From assembly GCA_016271365.2 (NCBI GenBank), contig CM057451.1, positions 370,161,501 through 370,225,500 of the forward strand: DNA of 64,000 nt. Reading direction: 5' to 3'. Below are positions 54,231 through 64,000 of the stretch, one piece after another. A program made the translations under genes and the position numbers. The DNA comes from Neoceratodus forsteri (taxonomy: Eukaryota; Chordata; Ceratodontiformes; Ceratodontidae). A model generated the notes under the pieces. That model saw nothing but the letters and a program-made list of their open reading frames with translations, was not told the DNA's origin and searched no databases. The stretch's first letter is position 1. Every line of letters begins with the position of its first letter.

Positions 54231-56760
54231 TCTTTTTTTTTAACTTTCAACTGTTTATTAAACATTTTATAATTAACATCCAAATTTACATACATTGCAG
54301 AAATAAAAAACATAACCAAACTCTACACAACAATAACTTACAAAGCCAATACTAACAACAATAAAGAAAGAAAAAAAAAGAAAACCCGTATCAACCCTCC
54401 CCAGCCAGTGCGCCCTAGCTAGCATAAAAGGAATAAAATGAGTTAACAATTACACATGTCCTTAATAATGAAAAAAATGGATTAAAATTAAGCCTGAATA
54501 TAGAAATAGTAGAACAAGGGGTTATAAGATTAACCAGTCTATCTATAGAGGATAAAAATTAAAATTATTTCAAAGAAAAATAAATCACCACAGTCAAAAC
54601 AACTGTTCGGTGTCTTAGGGAAAGTGCTACCAAGGAAGTATTTACTTAATAGCAGTCAGTCTCCTATCAAGCAATAAATCATAAAGTCTGCCCCATATAT
54701 AACTAAAACACTGCCCCATATATAACTAAAACAATCCCCTCTATTATAAAAAGATTCTATCAAATTAATAATTTGTAGATTTAAATGAATATTGGATAGC
54801 CATTCTACAAAGGAAGGAGCACCTTTATCTATCCAGCGTTTTGTTATTATTTGTTTAGCTGATAAAGCAATAAGGGTAATAATTGCTTTATCTGAGAAAT
54901 AAATAAGTTTTTCAACATTACCTAAAATGCAACCATCCAGGCTGAAAGCGTTATGTAACCTCAATGTATCTGACATGGAACCTATCAATGAACATCTGCT
55001 CACAGGTGTTATGCAAGATTTCAATAAATAAAAAAATAGATAAATAAAATAAATAGATAAATTCATTTTGTTTAAATTTCCTGCCATCGTTTTTTTTCAA
55101 TCTCAGGGTAGTAAGGACATGAGCTAGTGAGCCTGTCTGGAGATTACACCTGATACATCTGTCCAATTCTAAAAGACCAATTTTATATAATTTAAGGGGT
55201 GATAGGTAGACATTATGTAGTATTTTAAATTGAATTAGTGTAAGATTATCTAAATGTATATATTTATATATGTTTTGCCGTAAAGTAGACCAATTCTGCA
55301 GATATTGAATGGTTTCCTCCAGCCAATAACCCAATAAAATAGGCTTATCAGTAGATGTTTGGACTAAAAGACTTAAATATATATTAGCAATGGGGTGGGG
55401 CTTAGATATAGCTAATTAAAATTTGGAGATAATATCATGATAGTCTTCCTTCCACGGGAAAGGGCCAAAATGATTTTTGAGGGCCAGTTTGGTAATTAAT
55501 AAGCAGCTAGTATATATTTTCCTAAATTAAAGCCCAAGATAATTCTCTATAAAAGGAGAAAATAACCTTTATTTAGAAAGGATGAAACTGAAAGATTATG
55601 TTCTATAGGTAACCAGAATGAGTCAAAATGTTTCCCATTAACTATGAAATTAGAATTATATAGTATTAATTGGTTAATATTTTGGTCCATTTTAAGTCCT
55701 AAAAACTTACCCACTGATTGTGAACCTTAAGGGAAGTTCCTATCACCGACTTTTTAAATAGTTTAGGGATATTCTTGAATTTAGAATATAGTAAATTCTC
55801 TGGAGTCACTTTATATGTCTTTAGCATGTTCCACTCAATTTCCAACCAGGTAGGAATATATCTATTGCCTGATAGGGGACTTTGCAAGCATTTAAGATAT
55901 TTATTTAAATGAGAGGCCATATAATACAAAGAAAAGTTAGGTATTTTAATTCCTCCCTGTGCTTTAGGACACATTAACTTGTTTAACACAATTCTCAGGG
56001 TTTTACCTTGGCATATATATTTATTGATCAGGGCATGCATCGATTTAAACCATTTCAGAGGGAGATAGTTAACATATTTAGAGGGTAAAATACTGTAATC
56101 TTGGAAAAATATTCATTTTAATTATATTCACCCTTGCCCAGAATGAGATAGGAAGTAATTGCCATCGTGTAAGATCTTGCTTTAACCTCACAATCACAGT
56201 TTCTAAATTCAGTTTTATGATCTGGGAAGGGTCAGAAGATAGATAGATACATACCTAAATACTTGAGGCTAGATGGAGACCATGAAAGACCAAGGCTTAA
56301 AATATCTTGCTTAAGTGAAAAGCTGTTTAGTGGCATTACTTCAGTTTTCTCTCTGCTCAACCTATAATTAGAATAAATACTGAAACCATGAATGGTCTGC
56401 AAGGCTCAGTTTATAGATATGTCTGGCTTAGTTAGATGCAGAAGTATGTCATCTGCAAAGGCAGATAGTTTTAAGTTTTTATTACCTATTTGAATACCTG
56501 AAATAAAGGGACTATTATTCAAAAAATACAGTAAAGGCTCTAAATAAAAGTTAAAGAGTACAGGGGATAGGGGGCATCCTTGTTGGGTACCAGACAAAAG
56601 TCTAAAGGCAGGTAAAAACATTTTGTTACAGAAAATCATAGCTGTGGGACAAGAAATTTTTTTTTAGGGAACCAGGGTACTAATATAATGCAAAAATTGC
56701 ATCCTTTTAACCTTGGAGCACAAACTCTTTACATTCCAAGATAAAAACTTAATGTTAAAA
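54231..56760 (-). mobile_element. L1/Tx1-like LINE relic with internal deletion between EN and RT
   Basis: On the minus strand the EN start FNIKFLSWNVKSLCSKVKR lies at about 56,755. The RT core LLSGTQQGCPLSPVLFNFYL, then KLSAFADDILLHLTK, lies at 56,600-56,440. The C-terminal block is KAQGGIKIPNFSLYYMASHL (56,000-55,930), then LTLIQFKILHNVYLSPLKLY with CIRC (55,250-55,130), then ITLIALSAKQIITKRW near 54,870. It ends in a poly-A at about 54,231. Fewer than 100 bp separate EN start and RT core, so roughly the whole EN and RT fingers are deleted. An (AAATA)n expansion sits at 55,020-55,065. The clade is inferred from motif order. Confidence 0.75.
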
Positions 56761-57944
56761 CCACTCATTTATGATGTTTATTGCTAGAGAAAACCCCTTT
56801 ATAAATTTGGTTTAACATACTATAAGACTTATGTAATTGTAGACCATGTGCTACGTCAGTTGCCCAAACCCAATCCCAAAACCCCACCCAGAACACACTT
56901 AACAAAAAACTATCCCCCAGTCCTACAGACTGAACCTCAAAAGAAAATTATAATCCTGACAAACCTGAACATACTGTGAGCTTCTTGTTGCTCCTTTCTC
57001 AGCACACTAATACAAAAATAAAATAATATGATTATGTAAATATTTAGGTCAGTATAAGACATAGAAGCATATGCTCCTTAAAGCAATATAGGTGACATTG
57101 CCACCTGAAGGTTTATCATATTAATTAGACTCATGAAAAAAATGTAAGTTAGATTTAAGCATTTATCACAAATACTGTGAGCCGCAGTTAATATTCATTT
57201 CCAAAAATGTGTTATACTTCTAATCCCAGTGCAACAAGAATTACAAACATCCATTAAAGTCTACTAAGTATAAACGTTTACTAAATTAATTATGGAACAC
57301 TAAAGTAACACTACTAATCTGAATAGTAAGACTATCTGTATTTCCAGACAGTAAACAGTTTGAGTAGTCTCACTATATTTATTTCCACATTGATAAATCT
57401 GCAAAAGCAAAGCTGAGAGCATCCTTTTTTAAGTCCAGACGTTCTGCCCTTATTTAGATAAATAATTCTGGATATAAACAAAAGAAAACCAAAGTCCATT
57501 TAATATACTAATGGCATTCATTTAACCTCCTTAATTTAAGTACATGAAAATGTAGATTACATACATTTGGTATTGATGGAACGCATTTAGTAAGTACCAT
57601 ATTTATTCAATATAATCTTAAATAAAATCCATCAATGCAAGTCCCAAAACTACCCCCCCCCCCACCGATTGGTCCACCACATGGATTCTGCTAAGAAAAA
57701 AAGATAGTCACATTGTAAGTATTCTTACATTCATAGCCCTTATAATAAATGTGTAAAATATAAGAACATATCACACAAAGGAGAAGGGGAATTTCTAAAA
57801 GAAATAGGACGACCCTTACGCTGAGAACCTGAACACCAGCTGGCCAAAATAGGTCAGGTCTCTGACATAGGTAAATGAGTCTCTGCTGTAGAGAGGAAAA
57901 TTTATCAATTATTCTACATTATTTACTGCTGAGTCAGTAAAGCA
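56761..57944. other. AT-rich stretch without recognised genes
   Basis: No frames with recognisable text. A C-run at about 57,652-57,663 is present. It could include the lost ORF1 region of the L1-like element or the 5' part of the helicase element, but no Rep (HUH) motif was found. Confidence 0.45.
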
Positions 57945-59271
57945 TGGTATATTGGATGAAAACAGTCAGTGTAACTGTGGAAACTACAAACCACTACTGT
58001 TTGTCAGTGGTTCTGCAAGGACAGGCAAGAGCTTTCTTATTGAAGCAATAAGCGCTGACATAAGAAAACACTTGGGGCAACAATGTCTGTTGCTGTTAAT
58101 GCTCCATCTGAGCTTGCTGCATATAATATTGGTAGTGTGACTCTGCACTGTCTGTTCATGCTGCCAGTGGAGCATGGAAAACTGGAGAGTATCGCAAATT
58201 GTCTTTTTAGGTAGCAGCTGAACTTCGGTCCATGTTTAACAAGTTGAAGCTTTTGATCATTGATGAGACCACCATGGTCTCAAATGTGATGCTTGTTCAC
58301 ATACACCTTTGTCTGCAAGACATTCTTGGAACAGATGATGGTGTTGCTTTTGGAGGGAAGAGTCTTGTTGTGTTTGGAGAGCTTATGCAACTTGCAGCTG
58401 TAAATGGAGAACATGTATTTTCTGCATTGTCTGTACAACAAGGCAAAAAAAGACTATAGGGTGCATTAGAGGCATCAGCCTCTGGAAGTTGTTCATCTAT
58501 GTCAAGTTGTTTGAAAACATGCAACAGAGTGGTGATGTTGCCTATAAGGCACTGTTGGATGAGGCTCGCATTGGGAGTTTGTGAGTTCCTAATGCTGCTC
58601 TGCTGAACACATGGAGGATCAGCCCTTCTGGAGCTTTTATGGCTGCTGTGTGTGATGTGTTCACAAAAGTGTACTCAAACACAACACAAATAGTGTGTCT
58701 CATGCCTTGACTCAAGCAATGTACTGAGTTCAATAAGATAATGTTGCAGAGAGAGGGACAAGAAATCCTCACTGCACATGCAGTTGACACTGTTGACAAA
58801 GTTTGCTTAAATCGACAGATGGTTGCAAAACTCAGTGAACAGCTGAATGAACTCAGCTCTGATGTGTCCCGCACAGATGGTCTAGAGGCAGTTCATTCAG
58901 TATGTAAGAATGCACAGGTAATGCTATGTCAAAACCTTGATGTCGATTGTGGACTGGTCAATGGTGCCATGGGCCACATGGTCAAATTTCAGTATAATGT
59001 CCAAAAGACATTTGTAGAGGCCCTAGTTGTGAAGTTTGACAATATCGAACAGCCACAACCTATTGACAGATATACTGTTAAGTTCCAAGTAGTAAAGCAC
59101 AGATATGTGACCAGGAAACAGTTCCCTGTCTGTGTTGCATATACTGTTTCCATACATAAGTCACAAGGCTTAAGTTTGGATGCAGCTATGGTTGACATAG
59201 GCAATGACATCTTCAAAGATGGCATGGGCTATGTTGCACTGTCACGTGTTCAGACTCTGACTGGATTGTAA
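57945..59271 (+). pseudogene. PIF1-like helicase, Helitron-type, broken
   Basis: A SF1B helicase that would unwind DNA for rolling-circle transposition. Walker A: LLFVSGSARTGKSFLIEAI (family GGTGKS, here ARTGKS). Walker B: LKLLIIDETTMVSNVML. Motif III: AFGGKSLVVFGELMQLAAVN (family GDFLQLPPV). A long downstream frame (58,741-59,271) holds the nucleotide-handling part (QVMLCQNLDVDCGLVNGAMG), then AYTVSIHKSQGLSLDAAMVD and GYVALSRVQTLTGL with the arginine finger. One shift and several stops occur before 58,741. Most pieces (57,952, 58,741 and the USP part at 59,356 and 59,665) lie in one frame. No Rep endonuclease is visible, so Helitron origin is an inference from the helicase type. Confidence 0.75.
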
Positions 59272-60353
59272 ATCATCAGCATCACCTAAAACAGTCATGC
59301 TGACAAGCAATGTATTATAGAGTATAATCGCTTCCGAACTCTGTACCAGCCAGATATGCCTCTAATTCCACTACCTATGGATGTAGTGCAGCATCATGTG
59401 GCTGTACAAGTTGCTGACACACAAAAGAGGAAAAGACCAATCAGAGATGAGTTTTCCTCTATAACTCATGAAATGGAAAGTACTTCACTTGATAATAGAA
59501 ACTCACCTCCGCCTAAGAAACCTGTTGGTCTGACTATTGTCCCGAAACTTAATAACAGTACTGGAGTTAACCGCTATGCAAACTCTGGAATGCAAGTGTT
59601 TCTCCATATGCCTCCCTTTGTTTGGACCATTGCATTTTCACATGACACTGCTTTGTCAAAGTAATTGAAGAAGATTGTGACTGCTATTGAAAAGCATGAC
59701 AATAGCATTCGGTCTCTGACACCTTTACATGGGCTGGGTGGCTATGATGACTGTAGAAGTTTTGCAGATAACATCCAGCAAGATGTTACTGAGTTTAGGA
59801 TGGCAATCAGAAACACACTAGAACAAGAACACATACTCATGCGACAAAACTTTATTGTCAGTTACGTGTGTAAGTACACTTGCCTAACATGTGGTCATTC
59901 ACACAAAGAATATACAGATGACATGTTGTGGATTTCTCTCCATGTTTCTCATGCAAGGTCTGTAAAGTTCAGACATCTGTTTATCCATGCTCTTTCTGAA
60001 TGGCTGTGCAGAACATGTGGAGGGGAGTGTACTCAGTCTGTAAGACTGATGATCCTCACAGTATTTTGTCCTTTTATTACAGAGGTTTGACTCTCATGGA
60101 GTAAGAGTTGTGACACCCATCACTGACTTCACAGCAGGAAGAGTCATGTTTGGTCAGAACAATTTTGATACGCATGCTATCATTTTTCACCAAGGAGCAT
60201 CTGTACATTCTGCCCATTATGTCACTTGGCTCAGGCACAGTACTGGTTGGGTGGAATGTAATGATTTGATATGCACCTTTAGACAGAGAGTGCCTCGGAA
60301 TCTTAAGGGTGCATATGTCTTGGTATTGAGGAATTACACTAACCTTCACTGAA
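59272..60353 (+). pseudogene. Ubiquitin-specific protease (USP)-like domain fused downstream of the PIF1 helicase
   Basis: USPs remove ubiquitin using a Cys box, a QQDxxEF box and a His box. Here the frame of the helicase continues through stops (DKQCIIEYNRFRTLYQPDMP), then a Lys/Arg-rich linker. The Cys box is VPKLNNSTGVNRYANSGMQV, with the expected Cys replaced by Arg (CGC, one transition from TGC). The second box is FADNIQQDVTEFRMAIRNTL. A zinc ribbon has CLTC and, about 50 residues on, CRTC. The His box is SAHYVTWLRHSTGWVECND in the +1 frame (60,110-60,352), ending at a TGA. A stop separates 59,664 from 59,665 and a shift occurs near 60,090. All four USP landmarks are in order, so the family call is firm. 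Fusion to the helicase is inferred from the continuous frame. Confidence 0.75.
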
Positions 60354-60611
60354 CAGAAGAATAGGTGCACTATATCTGATTCATAAGTCTATGGTACTAT
60401 CAGGGGATCGAATCACACATGTACTGTGGAAATTATCTCTGTGATGTCTCTGCTGCATTGTAAGGTACATAAACAAAATGTGAACTATTTATAACTATTT
60501 TCTTATTCTACAAACTATGGCAGGTGTATGAGTGATTTACTGCAATATGCATGGTCAAAGGGGGCCCATAAATAAGCGCAGACTATGTGCACGACCACAT
60601 CTTTAACACAC
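60354..60611. other. Short unassigned spacer
   Basis: Probably the 3' flank of the helicase-USP element. No clear Helitron terminus (hairpin plus CTRR) could be fixed. Confidence 0.4.
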
Positions 60612-63220
60612 TTATTTAAAATCTCTGGACCGGGAAAGGCATGCTGAGCTTAGGCTCCTTTCCAGGTGTGACCCGTGGGTAAATACACAGAAAGGAGATA
60701 CAGGCAGTGGTACATTCAAAAAATAAAAGTACAATACAATAGCAAAAAAAATGCAGTATAGTACAAAAGAAAAGAAAATACTCTGGTAAAGTACAAGCAA
60801 ATCCAGTGAAAACTACTGTACGCAGTATACCATGCATGATAGACTCCAGAGCTATGTAAAGGAATCCAGAAGTTAAGTCAAGAACTGCATACCAGGCAGA
60901 AGTACAGAATGAGCACAGTTCGAGCTGCATGCAAGTGAGAGAAGGGGAAAAACACAGAGTTGAGCCAGAGAACTAGAGGGGAAAAAAGAGAGAGAGAGAA
61001 GTGGAAGGGAACAGAAACCCTGGGGTGGGGGGCCTCAAGGACTAGGAGCATTAGAGGGGGAGGATAGGGAGGGGAGAAGAAGTGCAGAAGGAGTGGGAGG
61101 CAGTTGCAGTGGCTAGAGAGAATGGTACGAAGCAGGGATTTGAGGGCAGAGAGGAAGGGGGCATGGCGGGTGGCCCAAGGGAGTTGATTCCAGAGGTGAG
61201 GGAGGCGGTAGGAGAAACCCGCTTGGCCTGAGCAAGTGCGAGGGAAAGGAAGGGAGAATGTTTGGGTGTCCCTGGAACGTGGCAAGTACTCAGAAGAGCT
61301 GACAGGAGAAAGGCATGAGCTGAGATAAGAGGGGAGAGATCCAAACCAAAGCTTACCAATGAAAATGAGGCTGTGCAACTGTCGCCTTGTGGGAAGGGGT
61401 AGGAGGGAGAGAGAGAGTAGAGGGTGCAGTGATGAGTGAGAGGGGGAAAGAAAGTAGCAAAGCAGCAAAAAGAATTTAGCGGGGTGTCCAGTCTGGCAAG
61501 AGAGGTTGCCAGAACTGAGCAGTAGGCAATGTCAGCATACTCATACAGGGAGAATAGTTTTTGTGACTAGGTCATGCCGGGTTGCCAGAGGGAGGCAGTT
61601 TTTGTGCAGTAGAAGGAACTGAGTTTGGGGCAGAGCTTCGAGCAGATGTAACCTATATGTACAGAGAAGTCGAGACTACAGTTGAACCAAACTCCCAGAT
61701 ATTTAAATGAGTTTACTGATTGGAGGGGTGAGCCGTCTAGGGTGGTGAAGGAGGAGGGGCTGAAAGATTTGAGCAGCTTTTGCTTGTACCCAAAGAACAT
61801 AGAAACAGTCTTTGGAGTTCAGTTTTAGTTGGTTCTGTAGAAACCAGGACTGCACCTTGCTGGAATCACTTTGAAGAGGGGTAGTGACATTGAGGGCAGA
61901 GGGACTGGAGTAGAATAACACGGTGTCATCCGCGCACATATGAATCTTGGATGGGGAGAGATGGAAGGGAGATCATTAACAAAAATGGAGAAAAGGATGA
62001 GGCCCAGAATGGATCCCTGTGGGACACCGGTGAGAATAGGGAGGGGGAAGAGAAGGAGGTACCTACAAGAGCAGACTGCTGCCTGTGCTAAAGATAAGAG
62101 CTAAACCAGTGAGTTGCAGTGGGAGCTAGCCCAACAGAGTACAGTTTATGGAGAAGAAGGGAATGGGTGACAGAGTCAAATGCCCTAGCCAAGTCCACAA
62201 AGATGGCTTCAGTGACATGTTCTTTATCCATAGCAGTCTGAATTGAGTCAGTTACCAAAACAGGGAGGAGACAGTCAAGTGCTGTTTCCTAAACCCAGAC
62301 TGGTAAGGTGAGAGAATGTTAGTGGCAGTTAGGTGTTCCAGGAGCCTGGTGTAGAGGGATTCTTGGAGCTATGTGAAAGCCAGGAGGAGGGAAATGGGTC
62401 TGTAGTTACCAGGAGAGGATGGGTCCCTGCCTTTGTGAAAGGGGAGCACTTTGGCTAGTTTCCAAGCCAGGGGGATGGTGCTGGTGGCGATGGAGAGGTT
62501 TAGGAGGTGAGCAAGAGGTGCAGCTATGACAGGGGCAGAGATACTGAGAAACTTAGGGTGGAGACCATCTGGGCTGGATTTTGAGGGATTAAAGGCCATT
62601 AACACCTTGTAGATTTCTTGCAGAGCGATAGGGGGGAAGGGATAGTCAGAACCAGCAGAGGCTGTGGGGGGTTGGGGGAGATCCAGGACTGGGGAAGGGG
62701 GTTGTCAGGGAGGGCAGAGGATGTAAAGAATGTGCTGAAGGCTTCAGCAACAGTGGCTGGGTCATAAACTGACTCACCCTCAATGTTTAGCAACTTGGGG
62801 GTTTGAGCAGAGGTGTGGCCTAGGAGGTTATAGAGGGCTTGCCAGAAATTTGCAAGGGAACCTTACCGGGATTGAAGCTGGGATTTAAAGTAGGTGGATT
62901 TCACCTGACTGCTTGAGTGCAGCCATTTCTGAGGGACCTATAGAGTTTGAGGTCTGAGGGAAGGTGGGCAGCCTTAAATTTCACCCAGTTTTTGTCATGT
63001 GATTTACATAGGGACATAGATGTGATCCAGGATAGGTGATGTCATTTTACTCGTGCTTTTTTTAGAGGAGCATAGATGTCCCAAACACTGCTGAGTGTGT
63101 CAGAGAACAACTGGAGAGCAGAGTCAACATCAGGGGCAGAGTACACAGGTGACCAATCTGCCAGGAATAGATTGTGAATGAGGGAGTTAAGAGTCAAGGT
63201 TGCCAAATGGGCGATGTCAC
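60612..63220 (-). mobile_element. LINE-B: Rex1/L2-like LINE ORF2, minus strand
   Basis: From high to low coordinates: YSAPDVDSALQLFSDTLSSV, then WDIYAPLKKARVK (linker), LLNIEGESVYDPATVAEAFS, SPDGLHPKFLSISAPVI, LAWKLAKVLPFHKGRDPSSP, NYRPISLL, MCADDTVLFYSS (catalytic ADD), SVNSFKYLGVWFNCSLDFSV, RLPHLWNQLPWATRHAPF, a 3' UTR, and a hairpin end (60,633-60,663). Stops and frameshifts are numerous. Text and 3' end match the fragment at 16,141-16,918. It is 5' truncated before the endonuclease core. Confidence 0.8.
60633..60663 (-). other. 3'-terminal hairpin of LINE-B
   Basis: GGAAAG pairs with CTTTCC and GAGC pairs with GCTC across a TTAG loop, with a one-sided 7-base bulge. The architecture resembles the LINE-A hairpin but the bulge is on the other side. 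Confidence 0.55.
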
Positions 63221-64000
63221 AAACACACTCAGCAGGTCAGGCCCTCTGCTCCCACAATGCCAACCTCAGAGCGCAATAGTGTGAACAGGTAACAGACAGG
63301 GTACCCTCCTGTCTGCTTTTGGGTCCGAATCACCTTTAGCCTCAAGTTCTGGGGGGGGATTCAAACTGTGAACCTTATGCTAGCGTACTCAAATGTACAG
63401 GCTCAGATAATATTCTCTCCGGGGGATGCAATATATCTTTTGCCTGAGGGCACCTAACCAGGTATCCAAAATGAACCCTTAAAACTCTGTAAGGGACTTT
63501 AGGTATATTCTTACCTTTTACCGAGCTTAGTAACACCATCAAGCCCTTGAACAGTTGTCAGACTTAAAAATACAGGCACTCCACATGCTAAAATGATGGA
63601 GGAGACCCAGGCAGAATATTAAGAAAATGTACTTTACTAAAAGATGATAAAAATATGAAAAATGTAAACACAGAACACTATATCAAAGAGCTCACAATCA
63701 CATAAAAGAACAAGGGAAAATTACAAAGCAAAACTACCACAATACAGTTAGATTTTTGCTATCTAAGGTATTACCTCTGGAAGTGTGTTTTAAATTTAGA
63801 TCAGAGAGCTGTGTCTCTTTAGAGTCCCAAGATGATATCACCTACATTTCAGACACAAGTATCAATTTAAACTCTATGTCTCCACACCCCTTTTGTGAGT
63901 CATAACCAGCTGGCCAAGCGTCAAAGGCGATACCTAATATATTTGGGTCCGGACTTAGGAGTAGTGGCTTTGCATATACAGAAGGTAATACAGTGGTTGC
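63221..64000. other. Unassigned sequence to the window end
   Basis: No gene or repeat identified. Short frames only. Confidence 0.45.

Noticed and set aside
63221..64000. Possible LTR or gene at the right edge
   Set aside because: No direct repeat partner, motif or long frame in the window.

Overview
This window looks like nuclear DNA from a vertebrate with a large, repeat-rich genome. An amphibian such as a caecilian is my best guess, but this is not proven. The evidence is: CR1-type LINEs whose ORF1 carries an SGNH-hydrolase fold, Rex1/L2-like and L1/Tx1-like LINEs, Deu-domain SINEs, Harbinger transposons with intron-containing genes, a Ty3/gypsy-type LTR element, a PIF1-helicase (Helitron-like) relic, and one apparent host terminal exon with a polyadenylation signal. 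There are no rRNA genes, CRISPR arrays or prokaryotic operons, and no free-standing tRNA genes apart from the tRNA-like heads of SINEs. Almost every long open frame belongs to a mobile element, and most are broken by stops or frameshifts.

Layout. 1-4.9 kb: LINE fragments (L1/Tx1, the LINE-A tail, CR1), a Deu-SINE, a small MITE and a tRNA-headed SINE. 4.9-17.2 kb: a nested block. A plus-strand CR1 (CR1-A) was hit by a ~2.3 kb fold-back element with arms of about 1.2 kb (5,641-14,414). That element was itself hit by a 6.5 kb LTR retrotransposon (6,138-12,610, minus strand), and CR1-A carries two further LINE-tail insertions near its 3' end. 17.2-20.6 kb: probable host gene, of which only the last coding exon (19,161-20,453) can be recognised. 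21.2-26.4 kb: a nearly full-length minus-strand CR1 (CR1-B) with ORF1, ORF2 and a putative 5' leader, carrying a SINE with a perfect 12-bp target duplication. 27.2-28.8 kb: a degenerate minisatellite split by a LINE-A tail. 28.9-31.2 kb: an orphan exon candidate, a second Deu-SINE and the C-terminal part of a LINE.

31.3-45.7 kb: two related but diverged Harbinger elements in the same orientation. Each carries three genes: a minus-strand Myb/SANT-like protein (A), a plus-strand Myb/SANT-like protein (B) and a minus-strand DDE transposase (C). The second copy has 16-bp terminal inverted repeats and a TGT target duplication. 47.2-56.8 kb: a third CR1, a Rex1/L2-like LINE split by a SINE with 13-bp target duplications, an unclassified LINE reverse transcriptase split by a LINE-A tail, and an L1/Tx1-like relic. 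57.9-60.4 kb: a PIF1 helicase running in the same frame into a ubiquitin-specific protease (USP) domain. 60.6-63.2 kb: a minus-strand LINE-B, the same family as the fragment at 16.1-16.9 kb.

The strongest leads for something undescribed are the helicase-USP fusion, the three-gene Harbinger architecture, the giant fold-back element built on a palindromic minisatellite, and a covarying RNA hairpin at the 3' end of four LINE-A copies.
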